Assembly: GCF_900100305.1 (NCBI RefSeq)
Contig: NZ_FNEY01000018.1
Span: forward strand, 1 to 64,000
DNA from: Paracidovorax citrulli
GTDB lineage: Bacteria; Pseudomonadota; Gammaproteobacteria; Burkholderiales; Burkholderiaceae_C
Direction: 5' to 3'
DNA: 64,000 bases
In this document: one piece after another, positions 43,275 through 55,323 of the stretch
Numbering within the stretch: position 1 is the first letter of the stretch
Layout: each line of letters begins with the position of its first letter
Position numbers and translations under genes: made by a program
The notes under the pieces: generated by a model
Seen by the model: the letters and a program-made list of their open reading frames with translations, nothing else
Told to the model about the DNA's origin: nothing
The model's database searches: none

Positions 43275-44186
43275 ATGAACAAGCCTTTCATTTCCCTGTG
43301 CCCGGAGATCACCCGGGCCCACGCGCTCCTGCTGATGGACTGGCTGGAAGACGAGGGCGTGACCCGCTACCTGAGCGATGCGCGCGATGTCTCCCGGTCC
43401 ATCGGGCAGGTGGTCGGCCGGGTCCAGCTGCCGGTGCTCACGCATCTGTTCAACCAGGGCGGCCGGTTCTTCATGGCCTGCGACCGGCACGACATGCCCG
43501 TGGGCTTCGTCCGCCTTGTCAAGGACGGCCCCGACTGCGAGATGGTCCTGGCCATCGGCGACCGCGCCAACTGGGGGCGCCGGCTCGGGGCCAGCGCGAT
43601 CCGCGAAGGCATGAAGCTCGCGTTCTTCGACATGCGGGCCGAAAGGCTCATCGCCAAAATCCATCCGGACAACGCGCGGTCGCTGAAGGCTTTCCTGCGC
43701 AGCGGATTCGCGCTGCACAGCGAAGGGCCTTCGGTGACGTCCCTGGCCATGGGCGCGGACCGCTATCTCCGGCTGCTGCGCGAACGCCCCGCGGCGGGCG
43801 CCCCGGCCATCCACGTCACCGAGATCGACGAAGCCCGGCTCCGGCAGCTCGTCGCGTTCCACCAGGACCCGGAGATATTCGAGCTGGAGCACGAGATCGA
43901 GCGGGCCACGGTCGTCGATCCGCGGCAGGTGGCGGAGGACGTCGTCACGATGAATTCCCGGGCCCTGCTGGAGGTGGACAACGAAACGGTGGAAGTGGCG
44001 CTGGTCTATCCGCAGGATGCGGACGAGGCCGCGGGCAGGCATTCCGTCTGCTCGGGCCTGGGCACGGCGATCCTGGGCTACCGGGAGGGCGATGCCTTCC
44101 GCTGGCGGATCGCGGACCGTACGCGCCGCATCCGGGTGCGGAAAGTGCTCTATCAGCCGGAAGCCCGGGGCGATTTCCACCTGTAG
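43275..44186 (+). CDS. GNAT N-acetyltransferase fused to Rnk/GreA-type C-terminal domain
   Basis: 303 residues. Residues about 5-165 form a GNAT domain: VLAIGDRANWGRRLGASAIREGMKLAFF contains the acetyl-CoA loop, and IHPDNARSLKAFLRSGFAL is the classic final helix-strand. Residues about 178-303 match Rnk (regulator of nucleoside diphosphate kinase) proteins: LVAFHQDPEIFELEHEIERATVVDPRQVAEDVVTMNS, VALVYPQDADEA, GYREGDAFRWRI and VLYQPEARGDFHL. The last segment is the GreA/GreB C-terminal fold that binds RNA polymerase. Such a fusion could bring an acetyltransferase to RNA polymerase (inference). ATG 43275 follows GGGGTGAAG; 43233 is the alternative. Confidence 0.8.
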   Translation: MNKPFISLCPEITRAHALLLMDWLEDEGVTRYLSDARDVSRSIGQVVGRVQLPVLTHLFNQGGRFFMACDRHDMPVGFVRLVKDGPDCEMVLAIGDRANWGRRLGASAIREGMKLAFFDMRAERLIAKIHPDNARSLKAFLRSGFALHSEGPSVTSLAMGADRYLRLLRERPAAGAPAIHVTEIDEARLRQLVAFHQDPEIFELEHEIERATVVDPRQVAEDVVTMNSRALLEVDNETVEVALVYPQDADEAAGRHSVCSGLGTAILGYREGDAFRWRIADRTRRIRVRKVLYQPEARGDFHL

Positions 44187-44222
44187 GCCCTGTAGCGGCA
44201 CCGATGGCGCCGGCCTGCTGGC

Positions 44223-44747
44223 TCAGCGGGCGGAAGCCGGCTTTCCGGGCCCAGGCTGGAGCCGCGATGCCAGCAGGTCGGCCGTGTACCGGAGACGACC
44301 GATGTCGGCTTCCGGGTGGATCCCCCGGCTGAAGCAGCACAGCGTGCCATACACCCCGCCGCCCGGCAGGCGCACCGGCGTGCTCAGCAGCGTGCCCACG
44401 GGGTACCCCGGATCCGGGGCCTTCCCCGCCTTGACGTAGGCGGCCGCGTTCTCCACGCGCTCCGGCAGCCGGCCTTCAATCACGTGCTGGCACCAGGTTT
44501 CCTCGACCGGATCGGACGAGCCCGCCGGAAGGGGATCGAAGCCGGGAGTGTGGTCCACGGCCTCGATCGTCCGGCGCCCGTTCGTGATCTGCGACACGAA
44601 GGCCACGTCCATGTCCAGCCGCGTGCGCAGCAGGCGCAGGACGGCAGGGACCGCGGACGGCAGTTCGGGATCGGCGGAGTCGCTGGTGGCCACCAGCAGT
44701 TCCGAAATCCGGACGTCGAGGTCGTCGGGGTTGTAGTCGAGGAACAT
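44223..44747 (-). CDS. GAF-domain protein
   Basis: 174 residues from MFLDYNPDDLDVR. VPAVLRLLRTRLDMDVAFVSQITNGRRTIEAVD begins the GAF fold, and PVRLPGGGVYGTLCCFSRG ends it. The CQHVIEGRLPERVENAA segment with a cysteine resembles GAF proteins that precede signalling domains, but here the domain stands alone. It may sense a small molecule or light-related ligand; neither can be specified. It lies 37 bp from the convergent GNAT-Rnk gene and is followed on its own strand by nothing coupled. Confidence 0.78.
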   Translation of the reverse strand: MFLDYNPDDLDVRISELLVATSDSADPELPSAVPAVLRLLRTRLDMDVAFVSQITNGRRTIEAVDHTPGFDPLPAGSSDPVEETWCQHVIEGRLPERVENAAAYVKAGKAPDPGYPVGTLLSTPVRLPGGGVYGTLCCFSRGIHPEADIGRLRYTADLLASRLQPGPGKPASAR

Positions 44748-44820
44748 GGCCCAGTCTAAGCAACGGCAGGTGCCCGCGTAAGAGGCAGTCTGCAACAGAG
44801 CGTACGGCCGGGCGTGCCCG

Positions 44821-45081
44821 TCATGCGCTGGCGGGCCTTGCGTGGTTGCCGCGGCACGGCGGGGCTTTTTTGCCCGGGGGCGGCTGGAGGCCGGGCTGGA
44901 GGTCCGGGCACAGGTCGCCGCCCGCGAACCGCTGCCAGACCAGCCGGTCGCCCTCCTCGCAGAACCAGAAGCAGATGACGGAGCCGTCGCCGTTGTCGCA
45001 GGTCACCAGCATGCGGGTGTTCCCGTTCCGGGAGCGGACGTACATGCCGGGGCGGAGGAAGGGAATGTCCTTGGTGCGCAT
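44821..45081 (-). CDS. DUF2158-like small protein
   Basis: 86 residues. IPFLRPGMYVRSRNGNTRMLVTCDNGDGSVICFWF (about 6-40) resembles the DUF2158 pattern (F-x-P-G-x-x-V-x-S-G...M-x-V...V-x-C-x-W-F). A cysteine and proline-rich tail (CPDLQPGLQPPPGKKAPPC) follows. The function is unknown. It lies downstream of a LysR gene on the same strand, with an 86-bp gap that contains a hairpin AGGACC-N6-GGTCCT (45139-45156). Confidence 0.65.
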   Translation of the reverse strand: MRTKDIPFLRPGMYVRSRNGNTRMLVTCDNGDGSVICFWFCEEGDRLVWQRFAGGDLCPDLQPGLQPPPGKKAPPCRGNHARPASA

Positions 45082-45167
45082 GGCGCCATTGAAGCGCCGC
45101 CGGGCCGCGCGGCCTTGCGCTCGCGCAAGCCTGCCCGCAGGACCCGATGCGGTCCTACAGGGTTTTC

Positions 45168-46064
45168 TCAATGTCCGGGTTCGGCCAGCCGTGCGGCCAG
45201 GAAATCCAGGAAGCAGGCGATGCGCGAAGCGAGCTGCGTGTTGCGGTAGTACACCGCGCTGATGGGCTGCCGCACATCGGCCGTATCCCGGGCCAGCAGT
45301 TGTACGAGGTCGCCGCGCTCGCGGTCCCGCGCGGTCATGAAGTCCGCCAGGCAGGCGATGCCGGCGCCCTGCAGCGCGAGCTGGCGCAGGGTTTCGCCGC
45401 TGGAGGCCGCGATGTCCGGCGTGGCGGCCCATGCGTCGCCGTGCGGGCCGCGCAGGGGCCAGAGGTTGAGCGCCTCGGGCTGGGTGAACCCCAGCAGGGT
45501 GTGCTGCGCCAGGGCCGCTGCCGACTTCGGCCGGCCGTGCGCGGCCACGTAGGCAGGGCTGGCGAGCACGCGCAGGCGGCTGGAGCCCAGCGGGCGCGCA
45601 TGCAGCGTGGAGTCGCGCAGGGCACCGATGCGGATGGCGACGTCCGTGCGCCGCTCCAGCAGGTCGATGTTGCGCTCGTCGGTGTCCAGCTCCAGGGCGA
45701 TCTGCGGGTAGGCGTCGCGGAAGGCCGGCACCAGCGGTGCCACCACGTGCAGCATGAACGGCGTGGCCGCGTTCACGCGCAGGCGCCCCGCGGGCTGCCC
45801 CCGGCGCGCGGCCATGTGCTCTTCCGCTTCGTCGAGCGCCGCGAGGATCGCGCGGGTGCGCGTGAGGAAGGCCTGGCCTTCCTCCGTGAGCCCGATGCGG
45901 CGCGTGGTGCGGCGCAGCAGCGTCGTGTCGAGCTTTTTCTCCAGGCGTGCCAGCGCCCGGCTGACGCCCGATGCCGTCTGCTCCAGTTGCGCAGCGGCGG
46001 CGGTGACCGAGCCTGCGTCCACCACGGCGGCGAAGGCCTGCAGTTCTTCCAGGGTGGTTTTCAT
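45168..46064 (-). CDS. LysR-family transcriptional regulator
   Basis: 298 residues. The HTH reads LQAFAAVVDAGSVTAAAAQLEQTASGVSRALARLEKKLDTTLLRR (about 8-52), and the sensor domain begins RLRVNAATPFMLHVVAPLVPAFRDAYPQIALEL. It belongs to the group close to DmlR/AaeR-type regulators. It is divergent from an MFS exporter gene and an aldo-keto reductase, forming a common regulator/exporter/reductase unit. Two dyads lie in the 113-bp gap (see the next feature). Confidence 0.92.
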   Translation of the reverse strand: MKTTLEELQAFAAVVDAGSVTAAAAQLEQTASGVSRALARLEKKLDTTLLRRTTRRIGLTEEGQAFLTRTRAILAALDEAEEHMAARRGQPAGRLRVNAATPFMLHVVAPLVPAFRDAYPQIALELDTDERNIDLLERRTDVAIRIGALRDSTLHARPLGSSRLRVLASPAYVAAHGRPKSAAALAQHTLLGFTQPEALNLWPLRGPHGDAWAATPDIAASSGETLRQLALQGAGIACLADFMTARDRERGDLVQLLARDTADVRQPISAVYYRNTQLASRIACFLDFLAARLAEPGH

Positions 46065-46067
46065 GAG

Positions 46068-46162
46068 GGCAGATTGTTGACTCTAAGGCAAATATATTCT
46101 GCCGATCACAGGCTTTTTCCGCAAAGGTGAAGCGCCCACACTCCTGGCATCGATCTGTGATC
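46068..46162. promoter_or_regulatory. Divergent control region with two inverted repeats
   Basis: GGCAGA (46068-46073) with TCTGCC (46098-46103), and GATCACAG (46104-46111) with CTGTGATC (46155-46162), the latter 43 bp apart. Both pairs are perfect. The AT-rich stretch AAATATATT (46090-46098) between them is a possible -10. These are candidate LysR half-sites controlling the divergent LysR and MFS genes. Confidence 0.4.
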
Positions 46163-46177
46163 CCAAGGAGTGCTTCC

Positions 46178-47380
46178 ATGCCCATTGCCCTGTTCGCGCT
46201 GACGCTCGGCGCCTTCGCCATCGGCACGACGGAATTCGTCATCGTCGGCCTGCTGCCCACCGTGGCGGCGGACCTCGGCATCGGCCTGCCCTCGGCCGGC
46301 CTGCTCGTCAGCCTGTATGCGCTGGGCGTCGCCGTCGGCGCGCCGGTGCTCACCGCGCTCACCGGCCGGCTGCCGCGCAAGGCCCTGCTGCTCGCGCTCA
46401 TGGCGCTGTTCACCGCCGGCAACCTGCTGGCCTGGCAGGCCCCGGGCTACGGCACGCTGGTGGCCGCGCGCGTGCTCACCGGGCTCGCGCACGGCGTGTT
46501 CTTCTCGATCGGCTCGACCATCGCCACCGGCCTGGTGCCGCGCGAGAAGGCCGCCAGCGCCATCGCCACGCTGTTCGCGGGGCTCACGGTGGCGCTGGTC
46601 ACCGGCGTGCCGCTCGGCACCTTCATCGGCCAGCACTTCGGCTGGCGCGAAACCTTCCTCGCCGTGGCGGGGCTCGGCATGCTGGCTTTCGCGGGCAGCG
46701 CGCTTTTCGTGCCGCGGCGCATCGCGCACGTTCCGCCGGCCTCGCTCCTGCAGCAGGCCCGCGTGCTGGCCGAGCCGCGGCTGCTGCTGGTGTATGCCAA
46801 GACGGCCATCGGCTACGGCGGCACCTTCATCCCGTTCACCTTCCTCGCGCCCATCCTCACCGGCGTGTCGGGTTTCAGCGAAAGCGCGGTGGGCTGGGTG
46901 ATGCTGGTGTACGGTGTCTCGGTGGCCGCGGGCAACCTCTGGGGCGGCCGGCTGGCCGACCGCCTGGGTCCCGTCGCCGCGCTGCGCATCATCTTCGCGC
47001 TGCTGGCCGCCGTGCTGCTGCTCCTGCAGTTCACCGCGCCCCATCCCTGGCTGGCCGTGGGCACGGTGCTGCTCTGGGGCGCAGTGGCCTTCGGCAACGT
47101 GCCGGGCCTGCAGCTGTACGTGGTGCGCCAGGCCGAGCGCGTCGCGCCGCAGGCCGTGGACGTGGCCTCGGGCCTGAACATCGCCGCGTTCAACCTGGGC
47201 ATCGCCGGCGCGGCGTGGGCCGGGGGGCTGATCGTGACGCACCTGGGCCTCATGCACACGCCCTGGATCGGCGCGGTCGTGGTGCTGGGTGCGCTGGCGC
47301 TCACCCAGGCCAGCGGCGTGCTCGATGCGCGCGGCGGGGCCGCTGCGCGCGGGGGCCGTCCGGCGGCCGCGGGCCACTGA
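46178..47380 (+). CDS. MFS arabinose-efflux-type exporter
   Basis: 400 residues; an AAGGAG ribosome-binding site ends eight bases before the ATG at 46178. It has twelve membrane helices. The N-terminal [28 protein letters not shown] and [28 protein letters not shown] (motif A region) are typical of the DHA1 YdeA/AraJ-type exporters of sugars or drugs. It is divergent from a LysR gene and followed by an aldo-keto reductase gene, with a short tetranucleotide repeat in the gap. Confidence 0.9.
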   Translation: MPIALFALTLGAFAIGTTEFVIVGLLPTVAADLGIGLPSAGLLVSLYALGVAVGAPVLTALTGRLPRKALLLALMALFTAGNLLAWQAPGYGTLVAARVLTGLAHGVFFSIGSTIATGLVPREKAASAIATLFAGLTVALVTGVPLGTFIGQHFGWRETFLAVAGLGMLAFAGSALFVPRRIAHVPPASLLQQARVLAEPRLLLVYAKTAIGYGGTFIPFTFLAPILTGVSGFSESAVGWVMLVYGVSVAAGNLWGGRLADRLGPVAALRIIFALLAAVLLLLQFTAPHPWLAVGTVLLWGAVAFGNVPGLQLYVVRQAERVAPQAVDVASGLNIAAFNLGIAGAAWAGGLIVTHLGLMHTPWIGAVVVLGALALTQASGVLDARGGAAARGGRPAAAGH

Positions 47381-47422
47381 GGCGTGGGGCTGGCTCGGGC
47401 GCGCTTCTCCCTTTCCACCCAC

Positions 47423-47449
47423 CCATCCATCCATTCATTCATTCATTCA
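47423..47449 (+). repeat. Tetranucleotide microsatellite (CCAT)n(CATT)n upstream of the aldo-keto reductase
   Basis: Consists of CCAT units running into ATTC/CATT units (about six to seven tetramers in all), ending 18 bases before the aldo-keto reductase ATG and 7 bases before its AAGGAG site. Tetranucleotide runs slip readily, so the distance between promoter and ribosome-binding site may vary. Confidence 0.75.
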
Positions 47450-47466
47450 CCGACAAGGAGTTTTCC

Positions 47467-48300
47467 ATGCAGGCATCCGCTTCCCCATCCACCCAACCGC
47501 CCGTGCCCCCGTTCGGCCTGGGCACGTTCCGGCTCAAGGGCCAGGCCGCCATCGATTCGGTGGCGAATGCCCTCGACCTCGGCTATCGCCACGTGGACAC
47601 CGCGCAGATCTACGGCAACGAAGCCGAGGTGGGCCAGGCGGTTGCCGCCAGCGGCGTGGCCCGGGGCGACCTCTACCTCACCACCAAGGTCTGGACCGAC
47701 CATCTCGCCGCCAGCAGGCTCGTTCCCAGCCTGGAGGAAAGCCTCGAAAAGCTGCGCACGGATTACGTCGATCTGGCGCTGATCCACTGGCCTTCGCCCG
47801 GCGGCGCCGTGCCGCTGGCCGAGAGCCTGGAAGCGCTGGCCGATGCGCGGGCCCGGGGGCTCGTGCGGCGCATCGGCGTGTCGAACTTCACTGTGTCGCT
47901 CATGCGCGAGGCGGTGGCTGCCGTGGGCGCGGAGTCGATCGCCACGAACCAGATCGAACTGCACCCCTACCTGCAGAACCGGGCGGTGGTGGATTTCGCG
48001 CGCAGCCAGGGCATCCACATCACCTCCTACATGACGCTGGGCTACGGCCAGATGCTGCAGGATGCGGAAATCCAGGCGATCGCGCAGGCATGCGGCGCCA
48101 CGCCCGCCCAGGTCGCGCTGGCCTGGGCGATGCAGTCGGGCTTCGCCGTGATTCCTTCGTCCACGCGCCGCGAACATCTGGCCTCGAACCTGCGCGCCAC
48201 GCAGCTGCGGCTGGAGGATGCGCACATGCAGCGCATCGCCGCGCTGGACCGGGGCGGCCGGCTGGTGGACCCGGAAGGGCTGGCGCCGGCCTGGGACTGA
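47467..48300 (+). CDS. Aldo/keto reductase, 2,5-diketo-D-gluconate reductase B-type
   Basis: 277 residues with a (beta/alpha)8 barrel and [47 protein letters not shown] includes the catalytic Asp and Tyr, LTTKVW holds the catalytic Lys, and LIHWPSPGG holds the His. [17 protein letters not shown] near the C-terminus binds the 2'-phosphate of NADPH. This is the DkgB group, which also reduces methylglyoxal. The ATG at 47467 follows AAGGAG. It lies downstream of the MFS gene and is probably co-transcribed with it. Confidence 0.9.
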   Translation: MQASASPSTQPPVPPFGLGTFRLKGQAAIDSVANALDLGYRHVDTAQIYGNEAEVGQAVAASGVARGDLYLTTKVWTDHLAASRLVPSLEESLEKLRTDYVDLALIHWPSPGGAVPLAESLEALADARARGLVRRIGVSNFTVSLMREAVAAVGAESIATNQIELHPYLQNRAVVDFARSQGIHITSYMTLGYGQMLQDAEIQAIAQACGATPAQVALAWAMQSGFAVIPSSTRREHLASNLRATQLRLEDAHMQRIAALDRGGRLVDPEGLAPAWD

Positions 48301-48325
48301 CCCGGCGGGCGCCTGGAATCTGGGC

Positions 48326-49141
48326 TCAGATCGCCAGCTCGTAGCCCACCGTGATCGGCGCGTGGTCCGAGAACTTCTGCTGCTTGTAGATGGACTCGGT
48401 GCGCGCCAGGGCCGCGATCGCCGGGGTGGCGAGGTGGTAGTCCAGCCGCCAGCCCACGTTGTTCGCATAGGCCTGCCCGCGGTTGCTCCACCAGGTGTAG
48501 GCCGTCTCGGTGGTGTCGGGCTGCAGCAGGCGGTACACGTCCACGAGGCCGCCGCCCGGGTCGGTCTTGTGCAACAACTTTGTCATCCACTCGCGCTCTT
48601 CGGGCAGGAAGCCGCTGTTCTTCTGGTTGCTGCGCCAGTTCTTCAGGTCGATCTGCTGGTGGGCGATGTTGACGTCGCCGCAGAGGATGAATTCGCGCTC
48701 TTCCTTCACGCGCATCAGGTGCACGTGGAATTCCGCCAGGAAGCGGAATTTCGCGAGCTGGCGCTCCGGCCCCGACGAGCCGCTCGGAAAATACGCGCTG
48801 ATGATCGACAGCTTGCGCGAAGGCGTGTCGAAGCGGGCTTCCACGTAGCGGCCTTCGGCGTCGAACTCGGTGGAGCCGTAGCCCACGCGCACGTCGCTCG
48901 GCTCGTGGCGGGTGTAGATGCCCACGCCCGAATAGCCCTTCTTGGTCGCGTAGTGGAAATGCCCCTTGAGGCCCGCCAGGGTCTCGAAACGGCCTTCGAT
49001 GTCGGCGGACTGCGCCTTGATCTCCTGCACGCAAATACAATCCGGCCGCGTCTCGGCGATCCAGGCCTCCACGCCCTTCGAGGCGGCGGAGCGGATGCCG
49101 TTGAGGTTCAGGCTGGTCAATTTGAAAAGGGAAGCATCCAT
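48326..49141 (-). CDS. xth: Exodeoxyribonuclease III-family AP endonuclease
   Basis: 271 residues. FKLTSLNLNGIRSAASKGVEAW begins the EEP fold, the metal-binding Glu lies in CVQEIKAQ, and ISAYFPSG, LCGDVNIAHQQIDLKNW, WRLDYHLATPAI and SDHAPITVGYEL cover the catalytic Asp, Asn and His. It repairs abasic sites. The start codon (complement of 49139-49141) overlaps the divergent pyrE ATG (49140-49142), so the two genes share no intergenic space. No other in-frame Met exists before the conserved region. Confidence 0.94.
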   Translation of the reverse strand: MDASLFKLTSLNLNGIRSAASKGVEAWIAETRPDCICVQEIKAQSADIEGRFETLAGLKGHFHYATKKGYSGVGIYTRHEPSDVRVGYGSTEFDAEGRYVEARFDTPSRKLSIISAYFPSGSSGPERQLAKFRFLAEFHVHLMRVKEEREFILCGDVNIAHQQIDLKNWRSNQKNSGFLPEEREWMTKLLHKTDPGGGLVDVYRLLQPDTTETAYTWWSNRGQAYANNVGWRLDYHLATPAIAALARTESIYKQQKFSDHAPITVGYELAI

Positions 49142-49859
49142 GGTGGCAGACGGCGCGCGGCGGCGGACGGGAGAGGAAACGGCGGGAGACGGCGCGTCGG
49201 CGGACCGCCTCGCCCAGGAATTCGTGCATTTCGCCGTGGAGGCTGGCGTGCTCAGGTTCGGCGAATTCAAGACCAAGGCGGGCCGCATGAGCCCGTACTT
49301 CTTCAATGCCGGGCTTTTCGACGATGGCGCCAAGATGGGCCGGCTCGCGGAATTCTATGCAAAAGCCCTGTTGGCCAGCGGCATCGAATTCGACATGGTC
49401 TTCGGGCCCGCCTACAAGGGCATCCCGCTGGCCGCCACGGTGGCGGTGGAGCTGGCCCGCCATGGCCGCAATGTCCCCTTCGCCTACAACCGGAAGGAAG
49501 CCAAGGACCATGGCGAAGGCGGCACGCTGGTCGGCGCGCCGCTGCAGGGCCGCGTGCTCATCGTGGACGACGTGATGTCCGCCGGCACCGCCGCGCGCGA
49601 GTCCATCGCGCTCATCCGGGTCGCCGGAGCCATTCCCCATGCGATGGCCATCGCCCTCGACCGCCAGGAAAAGGCCACCGAGAACGGCCAGGACGTGGAC
49701 CACAGCGCCGTGCAGTACGTGCGCAGCCAGTTGGGCATGCAGGTGTGCACCATCGCCAAGCTGGCCGATTTATTGCAATATCTGCAGGACCGGGGCGGCT
49801 CCGACATGGGAGCCCACCACGAGCGCGTGCTGGCCTACCGCCAGCGCTACGGCGTCTGA
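49140..49859 (+). CDS. pyrE: Orotate phosphoribosyltransferase
   Basis: 239 residues. It converts orotate plus PRPP to OMP in pyrimidine synthesis. FAVEAGVLRFGEFKTKAGRMSPYFFNAG, MVFGPAYKGIPLA, YNRKEAKDHGEGG and the PRPP motif VLIVDDVMSAGTA are diagnostic. The first 25 residues (MVADGARRRTGEETAGDG...) are a non-conserved extension; a GTG at 49143 is an alternative, but no start fits between that and the conserved region. Its ATG overlaps the divergent xth start, so its promoter must lie inside xth. Confidence 0.94.
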   Translation: MVADGARRRTGEETAGDGASADRLAQEFVHFAVEAGVLRFGEFKTKAGRMSPYFFNAGLFDDGAKMGRLAEFYAKALLASGIEFDMVFGPAYKGIPLAATVAVELARHGRNVPFAYNRKEAKDHGEGGTLVGAPLQGRVLIVDDVMSAGTAARESIALIRVAGAIPHAMAIALDRQEKATENGQDVDHSAVQYVRSQLGMQVCTIAKLADLLQYLQDRGGSDMGAHHERVLAYRQRYGV

Positions 49860-49938
49860 ACCGCGCCCGACCTTTCTTCGCACGCTGCCGCCCCCGGACC
49901 TTTTCGGGGCGGCGGGAGAGCACGGACATCTGCACAGC

Positions 49939-50628
49939 ATGGAAGCCCTTCCGGTGAAGCAACTGAGCCTCTGGCGCGCGGGCGCCGGAGCGGCGCTGGC
50001 CTTCCTGTGCGGTGTCGCGGCCCAGGCGCAGCAGCAGCCAGGGCCCGGCGGCATCTACACCTGCGTGGATGCCAAGGGCCGCCGCCTCACCGCGGACCGC
50101 CCCATCCCCGAGTGCTCCGACCGCGAACAGCGCGTGCTGGGGCCGTCCGGCACGGAGCGCTCGCGCGTGGGGCCCACCCTGTCCGACCAGGAGCGCACCG
50201 CGCTGGAGGCCCAGCGCCGCAAGGAGGCCGACGAACGCGCGCGCGCCGCCGAGGAGCGGCGTCGCGAGCGCGTGCTGGTCGCGCGCTATCCGGACCAGGT
50301 CGCGCACGATGCCGAGCGCGCGGCGGCCATCGCGCAGGTGAACGAGGTGACGGCCGTGGCCGAGGCCCGCGTGGCCGAACTGCGGCGCCAGCGCAAGGCG
50401 CTCGACGCCGAGATGGAGTTCTATCGCCGCGACCCGTCCAAGGCCCCCATGGCATTGCGCCGCCAGATCGCCGAGCAGGAGGAGTCGCTCGCCCAGCAGC
50501 AGCGGTTCATCGCCTCGCAGGAAGACGAAAAGCGCCGGGTGCACCAGCGCTTCGACGCGGAACTGGCCCATTTGCGCCAGCTCTGGGCCGCGCAGCAGGG
50601 CATGCCGGCCGTGCCGGCCTCTCGCTGA
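49939..50628 (+). CDS. DUF4124-like exported coiled-coil protein
   Basis: 229 residues. A signal peptide (MEALPVKQLSLWRAGAGAAL, cut near AQAQ) is followed by a DUF4124-like segment, GIYTCVDAKGRRLTADRPIPECSDREQRVL, with two cysteines. A long charged, Arg/Glu/Ala-rich helix (about 95-225), probably a coiled coil, makes up the rest. It is predicted to be periplasmic. The function is unknown; similar proteins commonly follow pyrE in these bacteria. A G/C-rich inverted repeat lies in the 79-bp gap after pyrE. Confidence 0.75.
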   Translation: MEALPVKQLSLWRAGAGAALAFLCGVAAQAQQQPGPGGIYTCVDAKGRRLTADRPIPECSDREQRVLGPSGTERSRVGPTLSDQERTALEAQRRKEADERARAAEERRRERVLVARYPDQVAHDAERAAAIAQVNEVTAVAEARVAELRRQRKALDAEMEFYRRDPSKAPMALRRQIAEQEESLAQQQRFIASQEDEKRRVHQRFDAELAHLRQLWAAQQGMPAVPASR

Positions 50629-50662
50629 CCGGGGCTCCGGCCGGCCCCGATACGCAGCAGCG

Positions 50663-52117
<1,455 letters not shown>

Positions 52118-52118
52118 G

Positions 52119-53618
<1,500 letters not shown>

Positions 53619-53640
53619 GGATTACGTACTTTTATTCTTG

Positions 53641-53940
53641 TTATTCGATCACCTTGGGCACCAGGAACAGGCCCCGCTCCACGGCGGGCGCGCTGCGCTG
53701 GTTGGCCTCGCGCTGGTCGGGCTCGCTCGCGGTGTCTTCCCGCAGGCGCAGGGCGATGTCCTGGATGGCCGCGACGGGATGGGAGAGGGGTTCCAGGCCG
53801 GCGGTATCCACAGCCCGCATCTTCTCGACGATGCCGAAAAAGCCGTTGAGCTGGGTAAGCATGCGCTCACTTTCGGCGGGACTCAGCTCGAGCCGCGCCA
53901 GGTTGGCGATGCGGCCAATGTCCTGGGGTGTCAGTGCCAT
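53641..53940 (-). CDS. gatC: Asp-tRNA(Asn)/Glu-tRNA(Gln) amidotransferase subunit C
   Basis: 99 residues. [41 protein letters not shown] and [35 protein letters not shown] match GatC, the small subunit that stabilises the GatA-GatB interface. It is the first gene of the operon, divergent from mreB across a 206-bp gap containing a TATTAT hexamer (54019-54024). Confidence 0.95.
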   Translation of the reverse strand: MALTPQDIGRIANLARLELSPAESERMLTQLNGFFGIVEKMRAVDTAGLEPLSHPVAAIQDIALRLREDTASEPDQREANQRSAPAVERGLFLVPKVIE

Positions 53941-54146
53941 AGGGAAAACAGGTCCGGAAACGGGATGTAAAGCTGCGCCGGCGTGGGGCCGGGCGGGAGT
54001 TATTCACAGGGGATGCGGTATTATCCCGGCTTTGCCGCAATACCCTCCCAACCGCCGGTCATTGTGCGAAAAAAGCCCACAAACACCCTGTAAACACCCG
54101 GCGACGGCAGGCCGACGCGCATGCCGTGCCCGAGAGGAATTCCTGA

Positions 54147-55190
<1,044 letters not shown>

Positions 55191-55323
55191 CATGACCATG
55201 CCGCGGGGCGGAGGCAGCGGGTCCGCCGGCCGGGCAGGCCGGCCGCCTTGCCTGCGCCCCGATGCCGCCGTGTCCGTGCGGCACCGCTCCTGCTGACAAT
55301 TCCTGCGGCTGTTCCCTACCGCC

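Noticed and set aside
45139-45156. AGGACC-N6-GGTCCT hairpin as a terminator for the LysR gene
   Set aside because: The T-run lies on the plus-strand side, but both flanking genes are on the minus strand, so the orientation is wrong.
54000-54024. TTATTC...TATTAT as a sigma-70 promoter for mreB
   Set aside because: The spacer would be 13 bp, outside the normal 16-18 bp range; only the TATTAT is a plausible -10.
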